A DNA stretch of 64,000 nucleotides. It comes from an uncultured Prevotellaceae bacterium. GTDB taxonomy: Bacteria > Bacteroidota > Bacteroidia > Bacteroidales > Bacteroidaceae. The notes below the pieces were generated by a model. That model was given only the letters and a program-made list of their open reading frames with translations, did not search any database and was not told the origin of the DNA. Below are positions 35,594 to 46,502 of the stretch, one piece after another. Within the stretch, counting starts at the first letter, position 1. Each line of letters begins with the position of its first letter. The translations under genes and the position numbers were made by a program. The stretch covers positions 62,001 to 126,000 of the forward strand of contig CACXYH010000005.1 of NCBI GenBank assembly GCA_902771785.1, given 5' to 3'.

Positions 35594-35670
35594 CATAGGT
35601 TTACGATGTGTAAACCTATGCTTTTCGTTGTATAAACCTATACTTTAGGTCTTCCGAACCTATGCTTTAG
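35594..35670. repeat. 22-bp-period array with AACCTAT cores
   Basis: CATAGGTTTA (35594-35603) and TAAACCTATG (35611-35620) are perfect 10-bp inverses. AACCTAT recurs at 35613, 35635 and 35657, exactly 22 bp apart, each followed by a short T/A/G run (GCTTT, ACTTT, GCTTT). It fills the convergent gap between the oxidoreductase and galK and extends to the galK stop codon. Confidence 0.85.
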
Positions 35671-36833
35671 CAGAGGCGGCGCGAACCGTCGCCAATGACG
35701 ACGTCGTATACCTTCGGCTCGTGGCCGTACTTCTCGTTGAACTTCTGCTTGGCTGTAGCAATGAACTTCTTGTAGAGGTCGTTGCGCACGAGGTTGATGG
35801 TGCAGCCACCGAAGCCGCCGCCCATGATGCGCGAACCCGTCACGCCGCACTCCTTGGCAATGTCGTTCAGGAAGTCAAGCTCCTCGCACGACACCTCATA
35901 GTCCTTCGACAGGCCCTCGTGCGTCTGATACATCAGCTCGCCCACCTTCTCGTAGTCGCCTTCGGTCAGCGCGTCGCACACGGCCAGAACGCGGTCTTTC
36001 TCGCCCAATACGAACTTAGCGCGCTTGTAGTCCTCTTCGCTGATTTCGGCCTTCACCTCCTCGAGCTCCTCCCACGTGCAGTCGCGCAGCGTCTCGAACT
36101 TGCCCTCCGGATGCTTGGCGGCAATGTGCTTCACCACGTTTTCGCACGATCTGCGGCGGTCGTTATAGGGTGAGCCGGCCAGCTGGTGCTTCACTACTGA
36201 GTCGAGCAGCACGAGGCGATAGCCGTCGGGCTTGAAGGGGAAGTACTCGAACTCGCGGCTGCGGCAGTCGAGGCGCATCAGGCAGCCAGCCTTTCCGAAT
36301 ACAGAGGCAAACTGATCCATGATGCCGCAGTTGACGCCGCAATAGTTGTGCTCAGTTGCCTGTCCGGCCAGCACCATATCCCACTGCGATACCTTGTTGT
36401 CGCCGAAAAGGTCGTTCAAGCCGCAGGCGAAGCAGCTCTCCATAGCGGCCGACGACGACATTCCTGCTCCGAGGGGCACGTCGCCGGCAAAGGCAATGTT
36501 GAAGCCCTTCACGGGAACGCCCAGCTTCTGCATCTCCTTAGCCATACCGAAGATGTAGCGAGCCCAAGAAGCCTTGGGGCCTGCAGGGTCGTTCAGGTGG
36601 AAGTCTACACGGTCTTTCAGGTCAATCGAGTAGGCCATCACGGTGTCTTCCGTTCCGTTGACGCGCATTTCGGCAACGATACCCTTGTCTACTGCACCTG
36701 GGAACACGAAGCCACCATTATAGTCGGTGTGCTCTCCAATCAGGTTTATACGGCCAGGCGACGCATAGACGTTGCCCGTTTTTCCATCGAAGTGCTTGAT
36801 GAAGCGGCTTCTTACATATTCAATATCCATCAT
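35667..36833 (-). CDS. galK: Galactokinase
   Basis: Phosphorylates galactose to galactose-1-phosphate (GHMP kinase). The 388 residues contain the galactokinase signature GRINLIGEHTDYNGG (27-41), the ATP-binding PLGAGMSSSAAMES (120-133) with the GHMP serines, NYCGVNCGIMDQFASVFG and GSRIMGGGFGGCTINLV. It lies 30 bp downstream of galM and is probably co-transcribed from the promoter at 37986-38018. No galT is present in the window. Confidence 0.97.
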   Translation of the reverse strand: MMDIEYVRSRFIKHFDGKTGNVYASPGRINLIGEHTDYNGGFVFPGAVDKGIVAEMRVNGTEDTVMAYSIDLKDRVDFHLNDPAGPKASWARYIFGMAKEMQKLGVPVKGFNIAFAGDVPLGAGMSSSAAMESCFACGLNDLFGDNKVSQWDMVLAGQATEHNYCGVNCGIMDQFASVFGKAGCLMRLDCRSREFEYFPFKPDGYRLVLLDSVVKHQLAGSPYNDRRRSCENVVKHIAAKHPEGKFETLRDCTWEELEEVKAEISEEDYKRAKFVLGEKDRVLAVCDALTEGDYEKVGELMYQTHEGLSKDYEVSCEELDFLNDIAKECGVTGSRIMGGGFGGCTINLVRNDLYKKFIATAKQKFNEKYGHEPKVYDVVIGDGSRRLC

Positions 36834-36863
36834 AAGTTTATAGTTGTTTTTCGTTCATTGATA

Positions 36864-37952
36864 CTATTCGTTGATGCCAAAACGATACACCGTCTTCTGC
36901 TTGTAGCGCTGACCGGGGTTCAGAACCACAGAGGGGAAGTAGTTGCGGTTGGGCGTATCGGGGAAGTGCTGACACTCGAAGCAGATGGCCGAGCGGCGTG
37001 GGAAGGTGGCTCCGTTGGCGCCCTTGAACCCGTCTGACCAGTTGTCGCTGTACACCTGCATTCCCGGCTCGGTGGTATATACTTCCATTGTGCGTCCGCT
37101 CTTCGGCTCAATGACTTTTGCTGCGAAGCTCAGCTCGCCCTCCTCGCGCTTGTTGAGCACGAAGCAGTGGTCGTAGCCGGCGCCGTTCTTGATTTGCTCG
37201 TTGTCGGCATCGATGTCCTGTCCTACGGGTTTGGGCGTACGGAAGTCGAATGGCGTGCCTTCCACCTTGCGTATTTCGCCGGTAGGAATGGCGGTGCTGT
37301 CGATGGGGAGATAGAAGTCGGCATTGATTTCGCAGATGAGGTCTTCGATGGTGGGTGTGGGGTCGGCTGTGCCAGCCAGCGAGAAGTAGCCGTGATGGGT
37401 GAAGTTGACGATGGTCTTCTTGTTGGTTGTGGCCAGATACTCAAGCACCAGCTCGTTGAGGTCGGTGAATGTAAACTCGACGGTGATGTCTACTTCGCCC
37501 GTGAATCCTTCCTCGCCGTACGACGAGATGCGGTGCAGCGCCAGCGAGCGTGGGCCCATCTGCTTGGCATCCCAAACGCGGGCGTGAAATCCCGTAGGAC
37601 CTCCGTGCAGGGCGTTGGGGCCGTTGTTGATGGCCAGCTGATATTCCTTTCCGTTCAGTGTGAACTGTCCCTTGCAGATGCGGTTGCCGTAGCGTCCGAT
37701 GAGGGTAGAGAGGAAGGGTGCCGGTGAGTTGATAACCGATTGGATGTTGTCGTGTCCCTGAATGACATTGGCTACTTTTCCGTCCTTGTCGGGCACCATG
37801 ATGGCGCAGATGGCGCCTCCATAGTTGGTGATAGCTACTTCGTAACCTTTGCGGTTGCGCAGATTGTAGAGGTCGGTCTTTTTGCCGTTGATAGTGGTTT
37901 GGAAGTTTTCGCGCTTCAAACCACACAAATTCGCATTTTCTGTGTTCGTCAT
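36864..37952 (-). CDS. galM: Aldose 1-epimerase (galactose mutarotase)
   Basis: Interconverts alpha and beta galactose for galK. The 362 residues have YEVAITNYGGAICAIMVPD, RYGNRICKGQFTLNGKEY, NALHGGPTGFHARVWD (catalytic-site His), NFTHHGYFSLAG (second His) and GYDHCFVLNK, and the C-terminal Glu region. It lacks a signal peptide and is probably cytoplasmic. First gene of galM-galK; its promoter overlaps the folC terminator. Confidence 0.95.
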   Translation of the reverse strand: MTNTENANLCGLKRENFQTTINGKKTDLYNLRNRKGYEVAITNYGGAICAIMVPDKDGKVANVIQGHDNIQSVINSPAPFLSTLIGRYGNRICKGQFTLNGKEYQLAINNGPNALHGGPTGFHARVWDAKQMGPRSLALHRISSYGEEGFTGEVDITVEFTFTDLNELVLEYLATTNKKTIVNFTHHGYFSLAGTADPTPTIEDLICEINADFYLPIDSTAIPTGEIRKVEGTPFDFRTPKPVGQDIDADNEQIKNGAGYDHCFVLNKREEGELSFAAKVIEPKSGRTMEVYTTEPGMQVYSDNWSDGFKGANGATFPRRSAICFECQHFPDTPNRNYFPSVVLNPGQRYKQKTVYRFGINE

Positions 37953-37985
37953 ATAACAATATGTTTTTTAGTTACTGTATTTTCT

Positions 37986-38018
37986 GCAAAGTAACAAAAA
38001 AAAGCCGACTTGTGCAAA
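37986..38018 (-). promoter_or_regulatory. Promoter of galMK, overlapping the folC terminator
   Basis: Minus strand TTTG (38015-38018), exactly 20 bp, TTACTTTGC (37986-37994; one mismatch from TAnnTTTG). The TTTG lies in the hairpin of the folC terminator and the 20-bp spacer contains its T tract. Confidence 0.7.
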
Positions 38019-38028
38019 CAAATCGGCT
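37995..38028 (-). terminator. Terminator of folC
   Basis: On the minus strand, AGCCGATTTGT and ACAAGTCGGCT pair over 11 bp (one G-T) around a TTGC loop, followed by eight T residues. Confidence 0.85.
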
Positions 38029-38048
38029 AAAATGATGTTAAAAACACC

Positions 38049-39368
38049 TTAAACTCTTGATTTCATAAATTCAGCCACAATATATGTGCTTCCTCCGATG
38101 AAGATGAAGTCGTCGCCGGCGGCGCTGGCGAGGGCTTTCTTGTAGGCAGCCTCTACGCTTGGAAAACACTCGCTTTGGAGCCCGAACTGGTCGCCAAACA
38201 CCTTGAGCGAGGTTTCGGGGAATGCTCTCTTCGACTTGGCTTTCGTAAAATAATAGGTGGCATTCTTGGGGAGCAGCGACATCACTCCGTAGACGTCCTT
38301 GTCGTCGACCATTCCGAAGACGATGTGCATGTGGTTGCAGCTTACTTCGGCGAGCTGTTTCGACAGGTATTGCCATCCAGCCACGTTGTGTCCTGTGTCG
38401 CAGACGACGGTGGGGTGTTGCCTGATGGTTTGCCAGCGCCCCATGAGTCCTGTCATTTCGCACACGTTCTGGAAGGCATTGTTGAGTTCCTCGGCGATGG
38501 GCTCCTTGTTTTCTTCGAGCTCGATGTTGCAGAAATAGCCCATTTCCATGAGCTTGTAGTTGGCGCAGAGCGTGGTGTTGGTGTTCTTTGGCTGGTAGTT
38601 TCCGGCTAAGGCTCCGCAGAACTTCAGCCCTGACTTCGTTTCGTATTCCCATCCCTTGCCGTTGGGCAGCGGGGTGGCCGAAGCGAGCAGGTGCTCGTCC
38701 TCGGCGTAGATGAGGGGTGTGCCCTTTTCCTTTGCTACAGCGTCGAACACGGGGCGCGTCTGCTGTGTTGCCTCGCCGATGACGCAGGGAACGCCTGGCT
38801 TCATGATGCCGGCTTTCTCCATAGCTATTTGCTCTACCGAAGCGCCCAGCAGCTGTGTGTGGTCGAGCGAGATGTTGGTGATGACGGAGAGAATGGGCGT
38901 GATGATGTTGGTGCAGTCGAGGCGTCCGCCTAAGCCTACTTCGATGACGGCGATGTCGACGTCTTGCTCGCTGAAGTATTTGAAGGCCATAGCCGTTGTG
39001 AGCTCGAAGAACGAGGGTGCAAGCGGCTCGAAGAAGTCTTTCTCGTTTTCAATGAAGCTGACGACGTAGTCTTCTGGTATCATTTCGCCATTGATGCGGA
39101 TGCGCTCGCGGAAGTCGATGAGGTGGGGCGAGGTGTAGAGGCCCACCGTGTAGCCGCATCCCTGCAGGAGTGCTGCGAGGGTGTGCGATACGGAGCCTTT
39201 CCCGTTGGTTCCTGCCACGTGGATGGTCTTGAATTTTTGGTGCGGATGCTCGAAATGCTCGTCGAGGGCCAGCGTTGTCTGCAGGCCTTCTTTGTATCCG
39301 GCAGCTCCTTGTTTCTCGAAGCTGGTTGTCCGCGTAAACAGATATTCAGTGGCTTCTTCGTAGGTCAT
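38049..39368 (-). CDS. folC: Folylpolyglutamate / dihydrofolate synthase
   Basis: Adds glutamate to dihydropteroate and folates (Mur ligase family). Of 439 residues, the P-loop is HVAGTNGKGSVSHTLAALL, then YTSPHLIDFRERIRINGE, DIAVIEVGLGGRLDCTNII, ITNISLDHTQLLG and KAGIMKPGVPCVIG. The C-terminal domain has TVVCDTGHNVAGW. It lies 28 bp after dnaJ; all the chaperone genes run into folC in the same direction, so partial read-through is possible. Confidence 0.96.
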   Translation of the reverse strand: MTYEEATEYLFTRTTSFEKQGAAGYKEGLQTTLALDEHFEHPHQKFKTIHVAGTNGKGSVSHTLAALLQGCGYTVGLYTSPHLIDFRERIRINGEMIPEDYVVSFIENEKDFFEPLAPSFFELTTAMAFKYFSEQDVDIAVIEVGLGGRLDCTNIITPILSVITNISLDHTQLLGASVEQIAMEKAGIMKPGVPCVIGEATQQTRPVFDAVAKEKGTPLIYAEDEHLLASATPLPNGKGWEYETKSGLKFCGALAGNYQPKNTNTTLCANYKLMEMGYFCNIELEENKEPIAEELNNAFQNVCEMTGLMGRWQTIRQHPTVVCDTGHNVAGWQYLSKQLAEVSCNHMHIVFGMVDDKDVYGVMSLLPKNATYYFTKAKSKRAFPETSLKVFGDQFGLQSECFPSVEAAYKKALASAAGDDFIFIGGSTYIVAEFMKSRV

Positions 39369-39396
39369 ATTGGCTTGGGGTGTTGGGTTTTCTCAA

Positions 39397-40554
39397 TCAG
39401 CTGAAGTAGTTCTTGAAGCGGTTGAAGATGGAGTCCTTCGTCTGCTTGTCGCCCTTGAAGTTGTCGCTTTCCTTGAAGGCTTCCAGTGCTTGCTTCTCGT
39501 CGCGTGAGAGCGTTTTCGGCACGTAGACGCTGATGTTCACCACCAGGTCGCCCTTTCCTGAGCCGTAGCCCTGTACTGCGGGAAGTCCTTTTCCGCGCAG
39601 TCGGAGCGTCTTGCCTGGCTGTGTGCCGTTGTCGATTTTCACCTTCAGGCGGCTACCCTCGATGGTGGGTATTTCCACCTCGCCTCCGAGTGCGGCTGTG
39701 GGGAAGTCGAGCAGCAGGTTATATATAAGGTCGTTGCCGTCGCGTACGAAGGTGTTGTGCTCTTCTTCGCTGATGAACACCTGAATGTCGCCGTTGATGC
39801 CGTTGCGCTGTCCGGCGTTGCCCTTGCCTGGTACGGTGACCACCATTCCTTCGGCCACGCCTGCGGGAATGTTGATTTCAACGACTTCCTCGCCCTTGAC
39901 GACGCCCGTTCCGCCACAATGCTTACACTTGTTCTTGATGACTTCGCCCTCTCCCTGGCAGGTGGGGCATACGCCCTGTGTCTGCATCATTCCGAAGATG
40001 CTCTGCGTGGTGTGGGTGATGTAGCCGTTGCCGTGACAGGTGGGACACTTTTCGTGAGAGCTGCCGGCTTCGGCGCCACTTCCGTGGCAATGCTCGCACT
40101 GAATGTCCTTGCGCAGCTTGAACTTCTTGGTGACGCCGGTATTGATTTCCTCGAGTGTCAGCTTCACTTTCAGGCGCAGGTCGCTTCCACGGTGCTGCTG
40201 CGGGCGTCGCTGTCCGCCTCCGAAGCCGCTGAAGCCGTGTCCTCCGAAGATGTCGCCGAACATTGAGAAGATGTCGTCCATGTTCATCGACGCTCCTCCT
40301 CCGAAGGGGTCGAATCCGTTTCCGGCCATAGGGTCGTTGAAGCCGTACTGGTCGTATCGCTGTCGTTTCTGCGGGTCGTGCAGCACGTTGTAGGCTTCGG
40401 CAGCCTCCTTGAATTTCTCCTCGGCTTCTTTGTCGCCTGGGTTGCGGTCGGGGTGGTACTTGATGGCTATGCGCCGGTAGGCTTTCTTGATTTCGTCTTC
40501 CGATGCGGTCTTCTCGACCCCAAGCACCTCATAGTAGTCTCTTTTTTGTGCCAT
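39397..40554 (-). CDS. dnaJ: Chaperone protein DnaJ
   Basis: Hsp40 co-chaperone of DnaK. The 385-residue type I protein has the J domain (1-70, [10 protein letters not shown] with HPD in YHPDRNPGD), a Gly/Phe-rich linker ([12 protein letters not shown] region), four zinc motifs [24 protein letters not shown] and CKHCGGTG, and the substrate-binding C-terminal domains ([20 protein letters not shown]). It begins 1 bp after the grpE stop codon, so translation is likely coupled. dnaK is not in the window. Confidence 0.98.
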   Translation of the reverse strand: MAQKRDYYEVLGVEKTASEDEIKKAYRRIAIKYHPDRNPGDKEAEEKFKEAAEAYNVLHDPQKRQRYDQYGFNDPMAGNGFDPFGGGASMNMDDIFSMFGDIFGGHGFSGFGGGQRRPQQHRGSDLRLKVKLTLEEINTGVTKKFKLRKDIQCEHCHGSGAEAGSSHEKCPTCHGNGYITHTTQSIFGMMQTQGVCPTCQGEGEVIKNKCKHCGGTGVVKGEEVVEINIPAGVAEGMVVTVPGKGNAGQRNGINGDIQVFISEEEHNTFVRDGNDLIYNLLLDFPTAALGGEVEIPTIEGSRLKVKIDNGTQPGKTLRLRGKGLPAVQGYGSGKGDLVVNISVYVPKTLSRDEKQALEAFKESDNFKGDKQTKDSIFNRFKNYFS

Positions 40555-40555
40555 A

Positions 40556-41143
40556 TTATTGTCCTACTGCCACCTTGGCGTGGCGAATTACTTTGTCGTT
40601 CAGCTTGTAGCCTCGTGTGAGACAGTCGATGACCTTGCCTTTCTTGTCGTCGCCCATGCCGGGTACCATAGCCACTGCCTCGTGTACGTCGGTGTCGAAG
40701 TCTTGGTTGTCGGTGTCGATGGTGCTGACGCCCTGTGCTTCGAGTATCTTCATCATTTTCTGGTGTATGAGCACCATTCCCTCGCGCAGCACTTCGGGGT
40801 CGTCGGTCTTTGCTCCGTTGTCGATGGCGCGCTCCATGTCGTCGAGCACGGGCAGCAGGGCGGTGATCACCTTCTCGCCTCCGTTCAGTATGAGCTCGGC
40901 GCGCTCCTTCATGGTGCGCTTGCGGTAGTTGTCGAACTCGGCCACCTGGCGCAGGTACTTGTCTTTCAGGTCGGCAATCTGCTCTTCGGCCAGCTCCAGG
41001 GGCGATTTCTCTTCGGCCTGTTCCTCGTCGGCGGGTGCTGCTTCGGTTTCGGCTTCTGTCTCTTTGTCAGTATCGGCGGCTTCTGCCTCTTTGTCAGTCA
41101 GGATTTCCTTTTCTTCGGTCTCCTCTATTTCTTCTTCTTTCAT
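40556..41143 (-). CDS. grpE: Nucleotide exchange factor GrpE
   Basis: Releases ADP from DnaK. The 195 residues start with an acidic, low-complexity tail (Glu/Thr/Ala-rich, about 1-45), then a long coiled helix ([35 protein letters not shown]) and the beta domain ([38 protein letters not shown]). It is followed by dnaJ after 1 bp. Upstream, at 41177-41190, lies a -24/-12-like motif (GGCACG-N4-TTGCA) instead of a TAnnTTTG box. Confidence 0.96.
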   Translation of the reverse strand: MKEEEIEETEEKEILTDKEAEAADTDKETEAETEAAPADEEQAEEKSPLELAEEQIADLKDKYLRQVAEFDNYRKRTMKERAELILNGGEKVITALLPVLDDMERAIDNGAKTDDPEVLREGMVLIHQKMMKILEAQGVSTIDTDNQDFDTDVHEAVAMVPGMGDDKKGKVIDCLTRGYKLNDKVIRHAKVAVGQ

Positions 41144-41174
41144 AATGCTTTGTATGATTGGTTTTCAGGTTAAC

Positions 41175-41191
41175 GTGCAAATATCGTGCCG
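41175..41191 (-). promoter_or_regulatory. Sigma-54-like -24/-12 motif before grpE-dnaJ
   Basis: The minus strand reads CGGCACGATATTTGCA. The GG (41189-41190) and GC (41177-41178) are separated by exactly 10 bp, as in sigma-54 promoters (TGGCACG-N4-TTGC). It lies 34 bp before the grpE ATG. Confidence 0.5.
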
Positions 41192-41205
41192 TTTTTTTTC
41201 CTGCC

Positions 41206-42894
<1,689 letters not shown>

Positions 42895-42955
42895 TTAAAT
42901 CGCACAATGTTAAAATGTGGAGACGTGACACTGCTGCTCGATGTGTGGTCAAAGT

Positions 42956-43107
42956 GGTCATTTGGTCATTTGGTCATTTGGTCATTTTCGATTTCGGATG
43001 GTCATTTTTGCTCACTATAATAATAAATATATATATTTATATTATAGTGTCTGATTTTGACAATTGAAAAACGATTTTGACCAAATGACCAAATGACCAA
43101 AATGACC
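42956..43107. repeat. Dyad element: 8-bp micro-repeat arms around an AT palindrome
   Basis: Left arm: GGTCATTT four times at 42956, 42964, 42972 and 42980, and a fifth GGTCATTT further in. Right arm: TGACCAAA at 43078, 43086 and 43094, then TGACC. The arms share a perfect 20-bp inverse (for example 42956-42975 with 43079-43098). The centre (43013-43049) is a near-perfect 37-bp AT palindrome bounded by CACTATAAT and ATTATAGTG. No gene is visible in it. Confidence 0.85.
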
Positions 43108-43113
43108 GCGCCA

Positions 43114-43140
43114 CTTGAAACTTGAAACATGAAACTTGAA
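43114..43140. repeat. 7-bp tandem repeat CTTGAAA
   Basis: CTTGAAA, CTTGAAA, CATGAAA and CTTGAA run in tandem directly after the right arm of the dyad element. Confidence 0.7.
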
Positions 43141-43181
43141 TTTTTTTGCCCGCGCATTCGTGAACCGCAATGGCAATGTCG

Positions 43182-43190
43182 TACCTTTGC
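43182..43190 (+). promoter_or_regulatory. Distal promoter -7 box of htpG
   Basis: TACCTTTGC matches TAnnTTTG. It would give a leader of about 230 nt for htpG, long for this genome; the stretch to 43426 holds no convincing small gene. Confidence 0.55.
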
Positions 43191-43362
43191 AACGTCGATG
43201 GGGTGAGCACATGTTTTGCGGATAAATGCAGCAGGAGAGGGGGCGGCAATGATTCTTTTGCTAAATCGGGCCGATTTGTTTTGCTGAATGGCGTCTTTTT
43301 GTTCACTAAATGCCGCCGGCGTACTGACTGACAAAATGGCACGGACGCGGCACGGAGCGCAG

Positions 43363-43379
43363 TAGGCACGCTTTTTGCA
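43363..43379 (+). promoter_or_regulatory. Sigma-54-like -24/-12 motif before htpG
   Basis: TAGGCACGCTTTTTGCA: GG (43365-43366) and GC (43377-43378) with exactly 10 bp between, fitting TGGCACG-N4-TTGC with one mismatch. It would start transcription about 37 nt before the ATG. A partial copy TGGCACG lies at 43337. Confidence 0.5.
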
Positions 43380-43426
43380 GCTATGAGGCCAGAAACGAAA
43401 ACAAAAAAATAGAAAAAATAAGAATC

Positions 43427-45523
43427 ATGCAAAAAGGTAACATCGGGGTTACGACCGAGAACATATTCCCCGTCATCAAAAAGTTTCTCTATAGCGACCA
43501 GGAGATTTTCCTGCGTGAAATGGTGTCAAATGCTGTTGACGCAACACAGAAGTTGAAAACACTGAAGGAAAAGGGCGACTATACTGGCGAGCTGGGCGAC
43601 CTCACCGTGCGCGTCAGCCTCGATGCCGACAAGGGCACCATCACCATCAGCGACCACGGTATCGGAATGACCGAGGAGGAAATCGACAAGTACATCAACC
43701 AGATAGCCTTCTCGGGTGTGAGCGACTTCCTCGAGAAGTATAAGGACAATGCCAACAACATCATCGGCCACTTCGGATTGGGCTTCTACTCCAGCTTCAT
43801 GGTGTCGAAGAAGGTGGAAATCGTCACCAAGTCGTACAAAGAGGGCGCCAAGGCCGTGAAGTGGAGCTGCGACGGCAGCCCTGCCTACGAGATTGACGAC
43901 GCCGAGCGTGCCGACCACGGTTCAGACATCATCCTCTACATCGACGACGACTGCAAGGAATTCCTCGACAAGAGCAAGCTCGAGGGCCTGCTCAACAAGT
44001 ACTGCAAGTTCATGGCCGTACCCGTGGCCTTCGGAAAGAAGCAGAAGTGGAGCGCCGACGAGAAGAAGATGGTAGACACCCAGGACGACAATATTATAAA
44101 TAATGTGGAGCCCCTCTGGACGAAGACCCCTTCGACGCTGAAGGACGAAGACTACAAGTCGTTCTACCGCGCGCTCTATCCCATGAGCGACGAGCCGCTG
44201 TTCTGGATTCACCTCAACGTCGACTATCCCTTCAACCTCACGGGCATCCTCTATTTCCCCAAAATCAAGAACTCGCTGGAGCTGCAGCGTAACAAGATTC
44301 AGCTCTATTGCAACCAGGTGTTTGTAACTGACCAGTTGGAGGCAACAAGAGAACCAGATGGAACTGTCAAGACCGGAGGTATTGTCCCTGAGTTCCTTAC
44401 TCTGCTCCATGGTGTTATCGACTCGCCAGATATCCCCTTGAACGTGAGCCGCAGCTATCTGCAGAGCGACCGCAAGGTGAAACAGATTTCCACCTACATC
44501 ACCAAGAAAGTGGCCGACCGCCTGAAGGCTATCTTCAACGAGGACCGCAAGGCCTACGAGGAGAAGTGGGACAACCTGAAGCTCTTCATCAACTACGGCA
44601 TCCTGACCGAGGAGAACTTCTACGACCGCGCCAAGGACTTCTCGCTCTTCAAGGACACCGAGGGCAAGTACTTCACCTTCGACGAATACCGCAAGCTCAT
44701 CGAGGCCTCGCAGAAGGACAAGGACGACACGCTCGTCTATCTCTATGCCACCGACAAGCAGGAGCAGTACAGCTACATTGAGGCAGCCAAGCAGAAAGGC
44801 TACTCGGTGCTGCTGCTCGACGGACAGCTCGACGTGCCCACCATTCAGACGCTCGAGCAGAAGTTCGAGAAGAGCCGCTTCACCCGCGTAGACAGCGACG
44901 TCATCGACCGCCTCATTCCGAAGGCCGACGCACCCAAGAGCGACCTGAGCGACGACGACTCTGCCAATCTGTCGGCCGTCTTCCGCACGCAGATGCCTAA
45001 GCTCGACAAGACCGAGTTCATGGTCGACGTGCAGGCACTCGGCGCCCAGCAGCGCCCCGTCATCATCACTCAGAACGAGTGGATGCGCCGTATGAAGGAC
45101 ATGAGCCGCTTCCAGCAGGGCATGGGCTTCTACGGACAGATGCCCAACACGCTCAACCTCGTGCTCAACAGCGACCACCCGCTCGTGAAGAAAGTGCTCG
45201 ACGACTGCAAGGCCAGCACCCTCGAGGCCCTGAAGCCCATCGACTCGGAGCTGAAGGGACAGGAAGCACGCCTGGCAGCCATACGCCAGCAGCAGGACAA
45301 GAAGAAATACGACGAGCTGACGCAGGAAGACAAAGACCAGAAGGCCGAAGCCGAAAAGGCCGTCGAGGAGCAGAAACAGAAGAAAGAAGCCGTCATTGCC
45401 GACTATGCCAAGCAGAACAGCATTGTACACCAGCTCATCGACCTGGCACTGCTTCAGAACGGAATGCTGAAGGGCGAAGCTCTCGACCGATTCCTCAGCC
45501 GGAGCATCGACCTCATCAAGTAG
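43427..45523 (+). CDS. htpG: Chaperone HtpG (Hsp90)
   Basis: Bacterial Hsp90. The 698 residues have the GHKL ATPase start ([18 protein letters not shown], with the ATP-site Glu and Asn), [33 protein letters not shown], the middle domain ([37 protein letters not shown]) and a C-terminal dimerisation domain with a Lys/Glu/Gln-rich stretch at about 620-660. It is longer than E. coli HtpG (624) owing partly to that stretch. Single gene with two possible promoters, including a sigma-54-like one shared in form with grpE-dnaJ. Confidence 0.97.
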   Translation: MQKGNIGVTTENIFPVIKKFLYSDQEIFLREMVSNAVDATQKLKTLKEKGDYTGELGDLTVRVSLDADKGTITISDHGIGMTEEEIDKYINQIAFSGVSDFLEKYKDNANNIIGHFGLGFYSSFMVSKKVEIVTKSYKEGAKAVKWSCDGSPAYEIDDAERADHGSDIILYIDDDCKEFLDKSKLEGLLNKYCKFMAVPVAFGKKQKWSADEKKMVDTQDDNIINNVEPLWTKTPSTLKDEDYKSFYRALYPMSDEPLFWIHLNVDYPFNLTGILYFPKIKNSLELQRNKIQLYCNQVFVTDQLEATREPDGTVKTGGIVPEFLTLLHGVIDSPDIPLNVSRSYLQSDRKVKQISTYITKKVADRLKAIFNEDRKAYEEKWDNLKLFINYGILTEENFYDRAKDFSLFKDTEGKYFTFDEYRKLIEASQKDKDDTLVYLYATDKQEQYSYIEAAKQKGYSVLLLDGQLDVPTIQTLEQKFEKSRFTRVDSDVIDRLIPKADAPKSDLSDDDSANLSAVFRTQMPKLDKTEFMVDVQALGAQQRPVIITQNEWMRRMKDMSRFQQGMGFYGQMPNTLNLVLNSDHPLVKKVLDDCKASTLEALKPIDSELKGQEARLAAIRQQQDKKKYDELTQEDKDQKAEAEKAVEEQKQKKEAVIADYAKQNSIVHQLIDLALLQNGMLKGEALDRFLSRSIDLIK

Positions 45524-45579
45524 GCAAGGCACAAGCCCTCACGTTCCATTCACGAAATATAAAGATTTTTCGTATTTTC

Positions 45580-45612
45580 TTTGGCCGTCTCGTTTTTTTA
45601 CCCTACCTTTGC
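45580..45612 (+). promoter_or_regulatory. Promoter of rpoD
   Basis: TTTG (45580-45583), 20 bp, TACCTTTGC (45604-45612): exact consensus. The leader before the ATG at 45639 is only about 20 nt. Confidence 0.8.
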
Positions 45613-45638
45613 AGGCAGACTTAATACTGAAGATGCCC

Positions 45639-46502
45639 ATGAGACAACTGAAAATCACAAAACAGATCACGAATCGCGAGAGCGAAGCCCTCGAGAAGTA
45701 TCTGCAGGAAATCGGCAAAGAAGAGCTAATCAGCGTCGATGAAGAAGTAGAATTGGCACAGCGCATCCGCAAGGGCGACCGCAAGGCGCTCGAGCGGCTG
45801 ACGAGAGCAAACCTTCGCTTCGTGGTCAGTGTGGCTAAGCAGTATCAGAACCAGGGCCTCTCGCTGCCCGACCTCATCAACGAGGGCAACCTGGGGCTCA
45901 TCAAGGCAGCCGAGAAGTTCGACGAGACACGCGGCTTCAAGTTCATCTCCTACGCCGTGTGGTGGATTCGCCAGAGCATTCTGCAAGCCATCGCCGAGCA
46001 GAGCCGCATTGTGCGCCTGCCGCTCAACCAAGTGGGCGCACTCAACAAAATCTCGAAAGAGCTGAACCGCTTCGAGCAGGAGAACGAGCGACGCCCGTCG
46101 GTAGAAGAGCTCTCAGAGAAAGTCGACCTGCCCGAGGACAAAATCGACGAGGCAATGAACGTCAACGGCCATCACGTGTCGGTCGACGCTCCATTTGCCG
46201 ACGGAGACGACAACTCGCTGCTCGACATCATGGTGAACGACAACTCGCCGATGGCCGACAAACAGCTGGTCATGGAGTCGCTACGCACGGAGATTGCCAA
46301 TGCGCTGAAAGTGCTCAACGACAGGGAGCGCAAAATCATCGAGGCCTACTTCGGAATCGGACAGCCGGAGCTCACGCTCGACGAAATCGGAGCCAAGATG
46401 GGACTTACACGCGAGCGCGTCAGGCAAATCAAGGAGAAAGCCATTCGCCGCTTGCGCACGTCGACCACCAACAAAACGCTAAAAACATATTTAGGACAAT
46501 GA
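45639..46502 (+). CDS. rpoD: Primary sigma factor (RpoD/SigA, sigma-ABfr type)
   Basis: Housekeeping sigma factor, 287 residues from the ATG at 45639, matching the family start [14 protein letters not shown]; the longer frame begins inside the leader. Region 1.1 is missing, as is normal in Bacteroidota. Seen: region 1.2 ([16 protein letters not shown]), 2.1-2.4 ([56 protein letters not shown]), region 3 ([17 protein letters not shown]) and 4.2 ([20 protein letters not shown]). This factor should read the TAnnTTTG promoters seen across the window. Its stop overlaps the next start as ATGA. Confidence 0.97.
   Translation: MRQLKITKQITNRESEALEKYLQEIGKEELISVDEEVELAQRIRKGDRKALERLTRANLRFVVSVAKQYQNQGLSLPDLINEGNLGLIKAAEKFDETRGFKFISYAVWWIRQSILQAIAEQSRIVRLPLNQVGALNKISKELNRFEQENERRPSVEELSEKVDLPEDKIDEAMNVNGHHVSVDAPFADGDDNSLLDIMVNDNSPMADKQLVMESLRTEIANALKVLNDRERKIIEAYFGIGQPELTLDEIGAKMGLTRERVRQIKEKAIRRLRTSTTNKTLKTYLGQ

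Noticed and set aside
42956..43107. Second inverton with an onboard promoter
   Set aside because: The arms match over 20 bp only, are out of register in several ways, and the best internal -7-type sequence (TGATTTTG) is off consensus; kept only as a structural element.
43922..45532. 536-codon minus-strand open frame opposite htpG
   Set aside because: Shadow of htpG; no family features.
45959..46498. Upstream part of an open frame running from inside rpoD into the secreted protein gene
   Set aside because: This stretch is an Arg-rich shadow of rpoD; the real gene starts at the ATG at 46499 with a signal peptide.
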